A stretch of DNA of 64,000 nt, from positions 62,001 to 126,000 of IMG/VR virus record IMGVR_UViG_3300042147_000020, one strand, 5' to 3'. A program made the position numbers and the translations under genes. Positions 42,530 through 52,317 of this stretch are shown piece after piece. Source of the stretch: a virus. Every line of letters starts with the position of its first letter. Positions within the stretch are counted from its first letter, which is position 1. A model generated the notes under the pieces. It was not told the origin of the DNA. It was given only the letters and a program-made list of their open reading frames with translations, and made no database searches.

Positions 42530-43552
42530 TTACTTGCCGTCTACACGAGTCAGTTCCCACAGGATGTTGTGGTCGTAATCGTGGTAGGTTTTCAGGCGCT
42601 GTTCCATCGAGTGGTCGGCAAAGTTCAGATTACCGCCGACCGAGTTCACACTCAGGAACGGTTCATCGTGATCCAGCTCGATAGGATTGATGCAGAACAG
42701 TTTGCCGTCCAACAGGCAGACAACTTGTTCTTTGTAGCCAGGTACGCCGAACAGTGCCACGTGAGTAACCTGGATCATTGCTTCGAAGCGATGGGTGTCG
42801 CGGATGTTGCCACCAGCGGCTTTCACGGCTTCGATGATCTTGTGGTTACGTAGGTGACGGGACAGTTTGATAGGGCTCCAGTTCAAACGATCAGGAGTTG
42901 GCCATGGGTTAGCTTCAACCACCGGCTCATCTTGATCGAGACCCAAACCGTCTACACGGGTCAAGTCCCAGATCACGTTGCCGCTGAAGTCTTTGTAACC
43001 GGCCACGGCTTCTTCCACCGACATCGACACGGTGTCCATGGTGCCACCCACAGAGCAGGTGCTCAGGAACACTTTACCGTCTTCGCTGAGGCCGAGTTCG
43101 TTGACGCTGAAACGGTTATCGGTGTAGATAGCAATCACAGTTTCACGACCACCTTTCTCGCCGAAGCGAGCGATGTGCGACAGTTGGGTGAAGCTGTTAC
43201 CGGCGTGGGAGTCTTCTACAAAGCCATTGGCCATGGCCACGGCGATGAAGATCGCTTCGTTCTGGATAATGCGTTTAGACCGAATGCGCTCTTGGCGAGT
43301 TTCCATTGGCAGCCACAGAGGTTCCAGTTTAGCTGCGAACTCCGGAGAGGCCTCAGTATCAACCACCATTGCTTGGTCGCCCAACATGTAGACATTGTGG
43401 ATCAGACCTTTGTCGTCACGCACGTAAACCACAGGGGTGTTCAGGACATCGGATACAACGCAGTGTTCAACTACGTTGAGGTAATTCAGTTCGCGCATAG
43501 CAATGACGATGGCGTCAACTACAGCGTTTACAGCTTGAGTGGAGTTATTCAT
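42530..43552 (-). CDS. unknown 340-aa protein with an internal duplication
   Basis: Two copies of a roughly 100-aa module. The first (residues about 97-203) contains FTQLSHIARFGEKG, SVGGTMD and GNVIWDLTRVDG. The second (about 238-340) contains MIQVTHVALFGVPG, SVGGNLN and HNILWELTRVDG. No known domain. Early-type promoter 50-80 nt upstream. The duplication suggests pseudo-symmetric binding of a dimeric or repetitive target. Confidence 0.7.
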   Translation of the reverse strand: MNNSTQAVNAVVDAIVIAMRELNYLNVVEHCVVSDVLNTPVVYVRDDKGLIHNVYMLGDQAMVVDTEASPEFAAKLEPLWLPMETRQERIRSKRIIQNEAIFIAVAMANGFVEDSHAGNSFTQLSHIARFGEKGGRETVIAIYTDNRFSVNELGLSEDGKVFLSTCSVGGTMDTVSMSVEEAVAGYKDFSGNVIWDLTRVDGLGLDQDEPVVEANPWPTPDRLNWSPIKLSRHLRNHKIIEAVKAAGGNIRDTHRFEAMIQVTHVALFGVPGYKEQVVCLLDGKLFCINPIELDHDEPFLSVNSVGGNLNFADHSMEQRLKTYHDYDHNILWELTRVDGK

Positions 43553-43600
43553 GATGCGTTTCCTACTGAGGATTTGAGGTTAGTGAACGTGATATTGCTA

Positions 43601-43632
43601 TCCTATTCACCTGAGTAATATGTATCTGAGAT
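43601..43632 (-). promoter_or_regulatory. early-type promoter (CTCAGATACATATTAC)
   Basis: Minus-strand ATCTCAGATACATATTACTC followed by AGGTGAATAGGATAG, nearly matching the copy at 34820. Confidence 0.75.
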
Positions 43633-43641
43633 TTTTTTAAT

Positions 43642-44001
43642 TCAAGTCCTAGGGTTGTAGTAAATATCCAGTACAAACTTCACCGGATCGTTCACACAAC
43701 TGGCCTTCAACATCAAGTAAAAATCAGGACACTGATCCAACCCTTCTTTTACTAGGTTACGCAACAATACACGCCGCAGCAAATAAGCACCCAAGGTACC
43801 TAAGTCACAAAGCTGTAACGCCAGATTGTATTTTCGTTCGAAGTCTTCTATCTCTAATACCACTTTAACGGCAACGGGATCAACATAACTACGACCTAAC
43901 ATCCGTAATAGGCCTAAGCGGATCTTTACATCTTCGTCAGCGTCAGCGATAACTGCAAGGGAATTAAACAACTGTCGAGTCTTTTCCTTTTGAACGACCA
44001 T
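43642..44001 (-). CDS. unknown 119-aa early protein
   Basis: Helical, Leu-rich (LQLCDLGTLGAYLLRRVLLRNLV). Ends with FVLDIYYNPRT, reminiscent of the terminal beta element of small early proteins at 23-26 kb. Early-type promoter 40-70 nt upstream. No family recognised. Confidence 0.6.
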   Translation of the reverse strand: MVVQKEKTRQLFNSLAVIADADEDVKIRLGLLRMLGRSYVDPVAVKVVLEIEDFERKYNLALQLCDLGTLGAYLLRRVLLRNLVKEGLDQCPDFYLMLKASCVNDPVKFVLDIYYNPRT

Positions 44002-44040
44002 GTTGGAACCTCACTTGAAGTGAAGGGGGTAATACTTGCA

Positions 44041-44070
44041 CACAGGTAATATAGGTCCGAAATACTTTTT
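44041..44070 (-). promoter_or_regulatory. early-type promoter (TTTCGGACCTATATTAC)
   Basis: Minus-strand GTATTTCGGACCTATATTACC, upstream of the 119-aa gene and close to the divergent 408-aa gene. Confidence 0.75.
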
Positions 44071-44116
44071 AATGAGCGGTATTTTGTGACTACAGTTACT
44101 CCTGAGGAACGACGGC

Positions 44117-45343
44117 ATGTCTTCTAGTATTAAGGAGGTCTTTAAGCGACAGCTATCAGACCTCGAGCTTGACAGCAAGCTCGTTAAACGTTTGTCCCAC
44201 TTCAAGCACGCCTTCATCAACAAGAACGACGATCACATCAAGTTCTTCGGCGGTAACTTGCTGGGTGTGGAAGTTGTGCGGTATCTCCAAGCTGACCGTG
44301 ATGAATGGTTCAGTGAAGTCCTCGACGTGGATGACGTATCCCTGACTGAGGCTCTCTACTCGCTGGAGGTGATCAACGAGGAATACAAGCGCACCTCTGA
44401 TGTGGTTAACTTGACCAGCGTCTGGTTGCTCCATGCGATCTACAACTCCAAACAGCTCAGTGCTTTGGAGAAAGAGAAGTCGATGATCGACGTGGTGTAC
44501 ATGCTACAGGTGAAGTTTATCACCAGTATCTTTGCCCACTACTTTAAGTTCCCTGCCGACAAAGAGATTGCTCAGGCAGTCTACGAGTCCTTGAGCCGTA
44601 AGTACGCCCTCAAGCAAGCCGGTAGCTGGAACGCTTTGTTTACCGAACGTTCCAAAGATGTGATCGGCCACACCAGTATCCACCTGAAGACCATTAAGAA
44701 CTTCGACGATGACGATGCGATCTTGTACATGATCACAGACATCCAAGGCCGGATTCGTGAAGTGGTCAAGAAGATGTACGCGGTGTTGATCCAGATGCGG
44801 GACAACAAAGACCGTATCTCCAGTACCTCCAGCGTAGGTCTCACGACCGATGGCGAGGCGATCCTTAAAGACCGTCAGCGTAGCTTCTCAACGTACAAGC
44901 GTTACATCCACAGCGTGATCCCGGACAGACAGACGTTTATCCGTGATGAGGTGGTGTCAGTTATTACAGATGCCATGCACACTATGTCCCCGAAGTTATT
45001 TATCGACGTGTTGGAACACTGTAGCACCAACTACGGTAAAGCCAACCACGCTGAGATCGGCGACCTCTGCGATGAAACGTTACTCCATGCTTTCGAGTTC
45101 TTGTCTACTAACCGTGCGCTGCTGCGTAACCAAGGCGACCTGAGCAAACTGTTGACCCGACTGCGTTCGCTGTATATGGCGTCCCGAATGGTTGACCCTT
45201 CCTTGCTGAAGATGCGTGATCTGGCAGACTCTATTGTAGCCAAAGCTTCCATCAGTAAGAACAAAGCCATGCAAGCCAGTCTTCGTACCGGCCTGGAGTT
45301 GTACATCGTCCTACGTACCTTTACCATGAACTACTACTCGTGA
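44117..45343 (+). CDS. unknown 408-aa helical protein next to terminase
   Basis: Start behind TGAGGAACGACGGC. Almost entirely helical, no recognised motif. Followed after 7 nt by a 122-aa gene on the same strand, then a bidirectional terminator shared with terminase. Position corresponds to the gene next to phiKZ gp25. Virion or packaging accessory role is possible. Confidence 0.65.
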   Translation: MSSSIKEVFKRQLSDLELDSKLVKRLSHFKHAFINKNDDHIKFFGGNLLGVEVVRYLQADRDEWFSEVLDVDDVSLTEALYSLEVINEEYKRTSDVVNLTSVWLLHAIYNSKQLSALEKEKSMIDVVYMLQVKFITSIFAHYFKFPADKEIAQAVYESLSRKYALKQAGSWNALFTERSKDVIGHTSIHLKTIKNFDDDDAILYMITDIQGRIREVVKKMYAVLIQMRDNKDRISSTSSVGLTTDGEAILKDRQRSFSTYKRYIHSVIPDRQTFIRDEVVSVITDAMHTMSPKLFIDVLEHCSTNYGKANHAEIGDLCDETLLHAFEFLSTNRALLRNQGDLSKLLTRLRSLYMASRMVDPSLLKMRDLADSIVAKASISKNKAMQASLRTGLELYIVLRTFTMNYYS

Positions 45344-45350
45344 GGCCGTA

Positions 45351-45719
45351 ATGCTGCGAATCGCCAAGGCACTTGGAACCCAGTTCAATTCGGAATCGTC
45401 ACAAACGATGCTGCTAATAGATCGTCTCCCACATGGCGCCGAGCTTCGACGTTTGATGAAGCACAGTAAGCTGGTGATCAAGCGCCGTCGTAAGACCGAA
45501 GAAGTTTCACTGTTCTGGTATAGTAACATCAAGGTGTCTTGGCACATCGACTACTTCGTGGTTCACTACCTCAAAGATGGTCGGTTCTTGAGTTACTCTA
45601 AGCGAGAACACAATGTACCGATGTCCTTCGAAACAATGGAATCGTTGTATTTGGAATCCCTTGAAGTCGTCAGGACTCAACTGAAATCAGAAGGTGTGTG
45701 GTCATCTCTTGGTTCTTAA
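45351..45719 (+). CDS. unknown 122-aa basic protein
   Basis: Basic N-terminal half (KHSKLVIKRRRKTEEV) and a beta-like segment (DYFVVHYLKDGRFLSY). In operon with the 408-aa gene. No family recognised. Confidence 0.6.
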   Translation: MLRIAKALGTQFNSESSQTMLLIDRLPHGAELRRLMKHSKLVIKRRRKTEEVSLFWYSNIKVSWHIDYFVVHYLKDGRFLSYSKREHNVPMSFETMESLYLESLEVVRTQLKSEGVWSSLGS

Positions 45720-45758
45720 GCGCATAACGAGGGAGGCCCAAGGCCTCCCTCTATGCCG
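45720..45758. terminator. bidirectional terminator flanked by GCATAA and TATGCC
   Basis: GAGGGAGGCC/GGCCTCCCTC stem, CGCATAAC on one side and TATGCCG on the other, between convergent genes. Confidence 0.85.
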
Positions 45759-45759
45759 T

Positions 45760-47970
45760 CTATCGACGCATCAGTGCTTGCCAGTGACTGGTGTTCGGTT
45801 TGGTCGAACTACCACCCCAGTTGATTCCCTTCGAGAAGAAATCGCTTTGGGTTTGTCGCTGAGACTTCTGGTTACGAGCCAGTCGTTCATCAGCCGCACG
45901 TTTGATCAAGGAGTCCATGTTAGTGATCTCCTCGGTGTCCTCAGTTACCCGAGTACTCAAGAACCGCAAACGAGCCTCACACTTAGTTACCGTGAAGGTA
46001 TCGTTAGCCTCACTGAGTTGCTCGTACAGATCGTCAATCTCCTTGCGGAACAACTTCTGCATTTGCTTCTCGTAGATTTCTTCTTGAGTCATCTGCTTAC
46101 TGTTGTCACTGACCCCAATCATTACCTGACTGCGGTCGATGCCATAGAACTCGAGGTTCCTCCCCAACGTAAGCAACCAGTTAGCCAACAGCCACGCGAC
46201 TACCGTGTCATCGTGCCCAGAAGCTTCGTGGTCAATCCGCCCTCGTTTCACTACCAACGCTCGGATCTCTCCTGACAGCACCTTGTCCCTTACCAGATGG
46301 CCTGACTTCTTCGCCGCGTTCTGCAACACAGTGGAGTAGAGGGTCATGCGTGATTCAGCAGAGGTGTTGAAACCAAAGTATTTCTTGGTAGCATCGTAGA
46401 ACGTGCTGGTACGACTGGTTGCCGGTTTCGAGATCTCCTTGAACAGATCCGGCTTCTCGTTCGCGTCATCAACGATACGGTTGAAAATACGACGGAAAGG
46501 ATCAATCCCGTGCTTAGGCAGAATCATCAACAGGGCGTCAACGATCATCTGGCCAGTCGACTTCTTCTCTGGGATCAAGGTCATGTTAGGGTACTTAACC
46601 ATGATCTCAGCCAGAGCGTTCGAGAAGCGGATCAAGTTGGTTTCGTTCACAGTGAACGCACCGACTACAGACAGATCACGCGCAGAGATAATAACACCCG
46701 CGATAGCATCTCGACCCACGGCTTCTGAAGTATCGAGACCGAGGATGAACGTGTCGTTGCGTTTGGCGACTTCCAGTTCCTTCTCGTCCAAGTACCAACG
46801 AATGCAGTACAGCTCTTTCGTGATCTCGGTGTACTTGACATCCCGAATCGAATCGCGGATCTTTTCGTTGAGTGCAGGAGTGAGTGGGGAACTCTGAGTA
46901 CCAGAAGTCCATACGTTGAAGAAGTCACGGTCAGCAGCCTCACCAAACGAGGAAGCCTGTGCCATCGCTTCGTACAACCATTCATCCGTGTAGCCCAACT
47001 GACGGTGACTGAAGGTGGCGTTGATCATCAACTTACGTCCAGCGCAGTTGACTTTAACCATTTGCTTCAGAGCGTCAATGTCCACACAGTCGTAGAACAA
47101 CTCAGTCCACGATGCAGCACCGTGAATCATGTCGTACATGAACTTACCGTCCCGGTCATCCTTCTTACCGGCGGTTGTGGTAAAGATGTTGCCGTGTGGT
47201 CGACCGTATTGCTTGGCCTCAGCACGAGCAGTGGTAGCAGCAGCCAGTGCAGCAGGTAGCGTGGTACCGATGTGGTTAATGAAGGGACCTTCGTCGATGT
47301 GGGTGATCGGTGCAGTCAGACCACGACCTAGGTTGTTTGCAGTGGACTCGGAGTTTTGTGCAACACCAGTGGTGTACTGGTTATCGTGAGTCTTACAAGT
47401 CACCTCGAATTGGTTGTCCGAGTCATCACGGTGTTTAGGCACCAAGTACTGCGGCAACAGATCACGCAGCTTCTTGATACGCTCAACGTTCTTCTTACGA
47501 AGCCCGTCATCCTTGGTGATCATGTTGATGATGGAGTTACCAGCACCAATGAACAGAAGCCACAACATCACACAGTCAGTAGACACTGACTTACCTGTCT
47601 GTCGAGGCTGGATCAACGCGATGTCGATACTGTTCAAGAACGCCCATGTTATCGCAATGTTACCCCGGTTAGCTTTGTACTGAATCGGGTTAGGACCAGA
47701 CACCGGAGGAATACGTACGACTTCACGCAGGAAGTACCAGATGTTGTAACGACACTCGATACCGATCGCAATCTTGGTCGCATCAGAAAGAATGGCGGAG
47801 TGTGGATCAACGCCCTTCAGGTCTTGGTTAATCAGTGCGAGTGGAAAATATCGGTTCTGGATCTTCATCTCCCCATACAGGGAAACCAGTCGTAGAAAGG
47901 ATTCGTTCTTGGTGTCGAAGTCCGGTCTAGCTGTCGTGAACCGATTCCAATCTTTGGCAAATAGAATCAT
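45760..47970 (-). CDS. terL: terminase large subunit (DNA-packaging ATPase/nuclease)
   Basis: 736 aa from the internal ATG (MILFAKDWNRF); the frame is open further upstream but runs into the neighbouring terminator. ATPase: Walker A QPRQTGKS (121-128) and Walker B ITHIDEGPF. RNase-H-like nuclease: FILGLDTSEA, then VIPEKK-type region and DHEASGHDDTVVAWLLA with paired Asp. Corresponds to phiKZ gp25. It cuts concatemeric DNA and drives it into proheads; headful cutting is likely but not shown. Confidence 0.93.
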   Translation of the reverse strand: MILFAKDWNRFTTARPDFDTKNESFLRLVSLYGEMKIQNRYFPLALINQDLKGVDPHSAILSDATKIAIGIECRYNIWYFLREVVRIPPVSGPNPIQYKANRGNIAITWAFLNSIDIALIQPRQTGKSVSTDCVMLWLLFIGAGNSIINMITKDDGLRKKNVERIKKLRDLLPQYLVPKHRDDSDNQFEVTCKTHDNQYTTGVAQNSESTANNLGRGLTAPITHIDEGPFINHIGTTLPAALAAATTARAEAKQYGRPHGNIFTTTAGKKDDRDGKFMYDMIHGAASWTELFYDCVDIDALKQMVKVNCAGRKLMINATFSHRQLGYTDEWLYEAMAQASSFGEAADRDFFNVWTSGTQSSPLTPALNEKIRDSIRDVKYTEITKELYCIRWYLDEKELEVAKRNDTFILGLDTSEAVGRDAIAGVIISARDLSVVGAFTVNETNLIRFSNALAEIMVKYPNMTLIPEKKSTGQMIVDALLMILPKHGIDPFRRIFNRIVDDANEKPDLFKEISKPATSRTSTFYDATKKYFGFNTSAESRMTLYSTVLQNAAKKSGHLVRDKVLSGEIRALVVKRGRIDHEASGHDDTVVAWLLANWLLTLGRNLEFYGIDRSQVMIGVSDNSKQMTQEEIYEKQMQKLFRKEIDDLYEQLSEANDTFTVTKCEARLRFLSTRVTEDTEEITNMDSLIKRAADERLARNQKSQRQTQSDFFSKGINWGGSSTKPNTSHWQALMRR

Positions 47971-48017
47971 AAGGGAACCCGTGGGTATAGGGAAGTATTC
48001 ATAGGTATACTCCACAG

Positions 48018-48045
48018 GGCATAAACGGAGCCCTAAGGCCCCGCC
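48018..48045 (-). terminator. hairpin with TTTATGCCC between virion gene and terminase
   Basis: GGGGCCTTAGGGCTCC stem-loop, then GTTTATGCCC on the minus strand. Confidence 0.7.
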
Positions 48046-48055
48046 TATGTTTACA

Positions 48056-49744
48056 TCACGCCGTAGCGTCAACTTGTAGGGTAATCATGCCACCGATACC
48101 CAACTGGAGATCGCCTTCTGGTAGTCGACGGATGAAGCGAATGAACAACGGTTCGCCATCTGCCGGTACTTCTGGAACCAGCAATTCGGTGTTCCAACGG
48201 TCGAGTGGGTAGGTGTACTCGTTAGTCCCGATCATCACAACGAAGTGGTTAGGCTCCGGTGCTACCGTCTCAGACTGAGTATTGACCAACGGCTCGGCGT
48301 TGTAGAACACTTTATTCAGCCAAGTCGATTGCAGTTCGAGACCACAGTCAACCTTAAGCTTCCAGTTGTTAACGTTCACGAACGTAGTAATGGCCCGCAG
48401 ACCTTTACCGTACAACTCAGTTTGACCTGGACTGTACTCAATGTTCCAACCGTTACTGATCGAATTCCCTGGAGTCAAAAGCGCAATGCCTACTCGTTGG
48501 GAATGTCGCCAGTTACTGTAGCTGGAGTTGAGGTCGTTCATGTTGATACCGACGTCTACCCGCTGGATCGGACCGTAAGAGGTCGGATCGAACGGAGCCG
48601 AGTTCACACCGAACGTAACCAACGACGTAACTTCGAGGAACTCTGAACGGTTCAGGTTGAACAGGAACCAGCGCAGCTTGTAACCCAGGACTGCATCCAC
48701 CCACTGAGGGAAGCAGAACAGCTTGACCGAATACGCCCCATCGAGACGAGTAGTGGTTGCCCAATACGGTTCCGACAAGTGTTTCTGCAAGCTCGCCGAA
48801 GCCCCGTAGACGTACTCGTCTGATGAGAGCTTGTACGACAAGGCCAACTCGATCTTCTGCCCCACAATCGAAGCAATGAAGTTCTGAAGGCCATACAGGT
48901 TGAACTTGGTACCATCAACCGGCATGATCTTCTTCGAGCCGTCGCTGTAGGTCACAACACCACGAGCGTTGAGTGCTTCGACCGGCATGTTGATAGCAAA
49001 CTTCAACAGACTGTCGTCGCCTTCCGAGATAAACGGAGACTCGAGGTGGATGCTGGTGATGAACTTCTTCGACGCGTCCGTAGTACGGATAAACGACGTG
49101 TTCATGATCAGCAGCTTAGCGATTGAGGTAACGTTGCCGACGTCGTCATACATCACGACGGTTACGACTTCGTTATCAGGAAGTGCTTGACTGGTGTAAC
49201 CAACCATCGGGGTTTTCACCGCGTAGTTGATTGCCGCTGGAACGCCCGACTGTGGGTTGTTCGGCATCTGCACCAGTTCGAGTGGGATGTTCTCTCCCAG
49301 CAAAGTACCACCTTGGTCATACATCGCCGAGATGACTTTGGACTCGTCACTGATGTCAGTACCCCAGAACACTTTGATAGCCGACACGCTGGTACCGTAC
49401 ACCCGCAGACGCGAGTCAACAGCCAGTACGTGTGGGATCACCGAAGTGTCCAGATACACACGGTAGGATTCAGACTGGTAGCCAGGACCAACACCCAGAA
49501 GGATGTCTTCCTCGGATACAGACTCACCGATGTTCGGTGGAATGTACTGAACCAATTGACTCAAACCAGTGGACAGGTTCGTAGCAACACAACGCCACAG
49601 ACCAGTGTCCCAATCCCAGACTTCGTCGTTTACGTTGGGAACGTAGCGACCGGTGCCAGAAGGCCCCGTATAGATTTCATGCTTCTGCCACCGCGATGGA
49701 CCCCGGTTGGGATCACTAACGGGAATAATGGCCGCATCACTCAT
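48056..49744 (-). CDS. large virion structural protein (phiKZ gp26 position)
   Basis: About 562 aa; ATG four codons inside the open frame, 2 nt past the upstream stop. Beta-rich throughout with Thr/Ser/Val strands, typical of tail or baseplate proteins. No specific domain recognised. It lies between terminase and an 856-aa gene, the order I recall for phiKZ gp25-gp28, where gp26-28 are virion proteins. Confidence 0.65.
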   Translation of the reverse strand: MSDAAIIPVSDPNRGPSRWQKHEIYTGPSGTGRYVPNVNDEVWDWDTGLWRCVATNLSTGLSQLVQYIPPNIGESVSEEDILLGVGPGYQSESYRVYLDTSVIPHVLAVDSRLRVYGTSVSAIKVFWGTDISDESKVISAMYDQGGTLLGENIPLELVQMPNNPQSGVPAAINYAVKTPMVGYTSQALPDNEVVTVVMYDDVGNVTSIAKLLIMNTSFIRTTDASKKFITSIHLESPFISEGDDSLLKFAINMPVEALNARGVVTYSDGSKKIMPVDGTKFNLYGLQNFIASIVGQKIELALSYKLSSDEYVYGASASLQKHLSEPYWATTTRLDGAYSVKLFCFPQWVDAVLGYKLRWFLFNLNRSEFLEVTSLVTFGVNSAPFDPTSYGPIQRVDVGINMNDLNSSYSNWRHSQRVGIALLTPGNSISNGWNIEYSPGQTELYGKGLRAITTFVNVNNWKLKVDCGLELQSTWLNKVFYNAEPLVNTQSETVAPEPNHFVVMIGTNEYTYPLDRWNTELLVPEVPADGEPLFIRFIRRLPEGDLQLGIGGMITLQVDATA

Positions 49745-49746
49745 GG

Positions 49747-52317
49747 TTAGACCCATCCGTCTTTAATAGAGACAAAGTGACTGATGTCAACTTTAGAATC
49801 AAGGTAGAAGGCAATAGCCCGGTTCAGGAAGTTGTACCGATAGATGTCCAACTCAACTTCGTACGACAGGTGGTGAGGGTGGATACTCACGTAACGTTCA
49901 TCGACGCCTAGCTTGCACGGATCGAATGCCAACAGGTACTCGTAATCGGTCAGCCAACGTTTGATGTCCATGTCACCGTAGAACGAAGTCATCTGTTCGT
50001 CCCAGATCGCACCATTGATCAAGTCGAATAGCACCTTACACGCAAACGGGCTGAACACCTCGTAACGTTCTTGGATGATATTCGGATCAGTGATCACAGG
50101 CTCTGGTAACTTCAGAGTCATGTAGTCGGAGAGGGCTTGGTCGATCACCCGAGACTTATTACGCAACGAGTACGTGTTTTCGTCTACTAGATTGCGCAGT
50201 GGAACCACTACGTCATCAATCAGGTACGGGCTACCGTTCTTCACGACATCAGTCAGATACACCCCACTGTGATCCTCGGCGAACACCAGATGCTCACGAG
50301 TCAGGGTTTTACCACGAACGATCATCCGCATGACTTTGTCGTCACGAATGTCGAAGCGTTTGTTACGACTGAGCAAACCGTTTTCAACGAACCCGAATTC
50401 AGCAGCCGGTTCCATCGTCATGTCGTCGTCAGGGAAACCCGTCACACGAACTACGATTTGCTGCGTGTCACTGGGCACGAGGAACTCGCGGTTAGTTAAC
50501 GTCACAAAGGGCCAGTTCAAGTAATAGTCCAAGCCTTCAATCAAGGCATGTCGATTCAAGAACAGTTCCAGTTTACCCATCCGCAGGTTCATGTCCTGCT
50601 TGTAGTAGTTCCCGTCACTACGCTTCTCTGATACTTGGATTGGGAAGTAGTACAACCCATCCGGTGCAATGAGGTCCTGACTGTAGGTCACGAACTTACG
50701 GTCGTCTCGAACAGCCGTGTACCAGTTGACGCGGTCCAGCAACCAAATAACCTTACCGTCCACGAAGCCGTAGTCCACATCTTTAACCGCAGACACCCAG
50801 TCATAAGAAGGCGTACCAGCCACCATCGAACACTTGTAGTACCGGTAGTTGTAAACAGGGTCGATGTCGCTCTGTGCCGCGTTGTAGATCGTCTCCAAGC
50901 TATCAGAAGCGATCCCCACCAAAGCTTCGATCAAACGACAGTCTTTGTTCCGAGGGTTGTAGTACACCCCCGTGCTGTGCGGGTAGTAACCGAGCAACAA
51001 ACCAGCACTGTCAAACTCGTAGCACGTTGCCGAATTCTGCAAAGCAAACGGCATCTTCACGAAACTGTCGTTAGCCAGAATCGTAACGTGTTGAGGAGTG
51101 TCGGCTACCAGCTTACTGATTGCGTTGTAGCCGTAAGCGTTCTGCACCAGCTCACGAGTGATCCCCGGACCTAGGTCACGCATTACCTTGGGATACATTG
51201 CTGCTTCCAAGTTGTCTGCCCGCCACACGGCTACAGTTGACTCAACCCCGAGCATGGCTTTAGGGATGTCGGCCAACGGAAGTTTGTACAACTCCTTAAT
51301 GCGGGAGTTCTCATTCACCAGTGGTCGTTTCCAACCAGACTCGCGAATGCACAAACGAACAGTGATGTCACCAGGGTCTGACCAGTCCGGATGAGCTGCG
51401 ACGAAACCGACTACGTAAGGCACTACCAGCGAGTAGTCCTTGTGCGTAACCATTCGCATCGAGTCGTCCTGATTCTTGTGGTGGTACACACCCTCAAAGC
51501 GACCGCTGGTCTCTTTCTTGATCAGATAGATGTCGATGTCGTCACGGTAGTCAATCGTGTCCTGTTGTGCGTCAGGGTAGTGGAGCAGGTATTTAAACTT
51601 GTTATCCACCAGACTGTTGAACGTACTGAGGTCACTGATCTTCAGGTCGACCACACGACGAATCGTGGAATCGTACACGTACTCGACCACGTCCCCTACC
51701 TTGAAGCGGTCGGGTTGGAAGTCGTCGATCAGATAACCGTTCTTGTAAGCAAAGGTGTGCCCAACCTTAGCCCTCAACGCTTGATACGCACGTTGATAGT
51801 TCAACAGCTTTGCACGGTCGCCATCGTAGGTGTAGCCGTCAATCAAGACGGTGTTCTCGATGTTGTACGAACGCTCAGAAGCGAAGTAGGCGTTGGAGTA
51901 GACCCGGAAGAACACGGGCTGGTTGTACAGGCTATCAAACTGCTCGTTACGCTTAATGGCGATCACGAGGTTTCGATCACCCATCACTTGGAGATACGCC
52001 AAGTGGCGAGGAATCTGAACACCGTCGATGTTGTACAAATCCACCATCATCTTCGCCTTGTTACAGACGGTAGAGAACGGTGTCCAAGTCTTCCATGAGT
52101 TCAACAACCCAAGAAGCTTCGGATGAATCTGTCCAATCCAGTAAACGTTATACAGGTTAGTGCGGTCTGGCAACGCGATGGTCTGCCATTCCACATCAAC
52201 CAAACGAGAGACGCCGTAAGGTCCAGTGATGTGAGCCAAACGGTAGATGTATTGATAGTCCTGATCGGGAGTACACCAGACATTGTCCAGTGCGTGCTCA
52301 ATCAAGTAATCAGACAT
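49747..52317 (-). CDS. large virion structural protein (phiKZ gp27 position)
   Basis: 856 aa, the largest gene in the window. Tyr/Asp-rich, mixed beta, no recognised enzymatic motif. The start overlaps the stop of the preceding gene by 8 nt. Probably a tail or baseplate component given the adjacent sheath and tube genes; assignment is by position only. Confidence 0.65.
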   Translation of the reverse strand: MSDYLIEHALDNVWCTPDQDYQYIYRLAHITGPYGVSRLVDVEWQTIALPDRTNLYNVYWIGQIHPKLLGLLNSWKTWTPFSTVCNKAKMMVDLYNIDGVQIPRHLAYLQVMGDRNLVIAIKRNEQFDSLYNQPVFFRVYSNAYFASERSYNIENTVLIDGYTYDGDRAKLLNYQRAYQALRAKVGHTFAYKNGYLIDDFQPDRFKVGDVVEYVYDSTIRRVVDLKISDLSTFNSLVDNKFKYLLHYPDAQQDTIDYRDDIDIYLIKKETSGRFEGVYHHKNQDDSMRMVTHKDYSLVVPYVVGFVAAHPDWSDPGDITVRLCIRESGWKRPLVNENSRIKELYKLPLADIPKAMLGVESTVAVWRADNLEAAMYPKVMRDLGPGITRELVQNAYGYNAISKLVADTPQHVTILANDSFVKMPFALQNSATCYEFDSAGLLLGYYPHSTGVYYNPRNKDCRLIEALVGIASDSLETIYNAAQSDIDPVYNYRYYKCSMVAGTPSYDWVSAVKDVDYGFVDGKVIWLLDRVNWYTAVRDDRKFVTYSQDLIAPDGLYYFPIQVSEKRSDGNYYKQDMNLRMGKLELFLNRHALIEGLDYYLNWPFVTLTNREFLVPSDTQQIVVRVTGFPDDDMTMEPAAEFGFVENGLLSRNKRFDIRDDKVMRMIVRGKTLTREHLVFAEDHSGVYLTDVVKNGSPYLIDDVVVPLRNLVDENTYSLRNKSRVIDQALSDYMTLKLPEPVITDPNIIQERYEVFSPFACKVLFDLINGAIWDEQMTSFYGDMDIKRWLTDYEYLLAFDPCKLGVDERYVSIHPHHLSYEVELDIYRYNFLNRAIAFYLDSKVDISHFVSIKDGWV

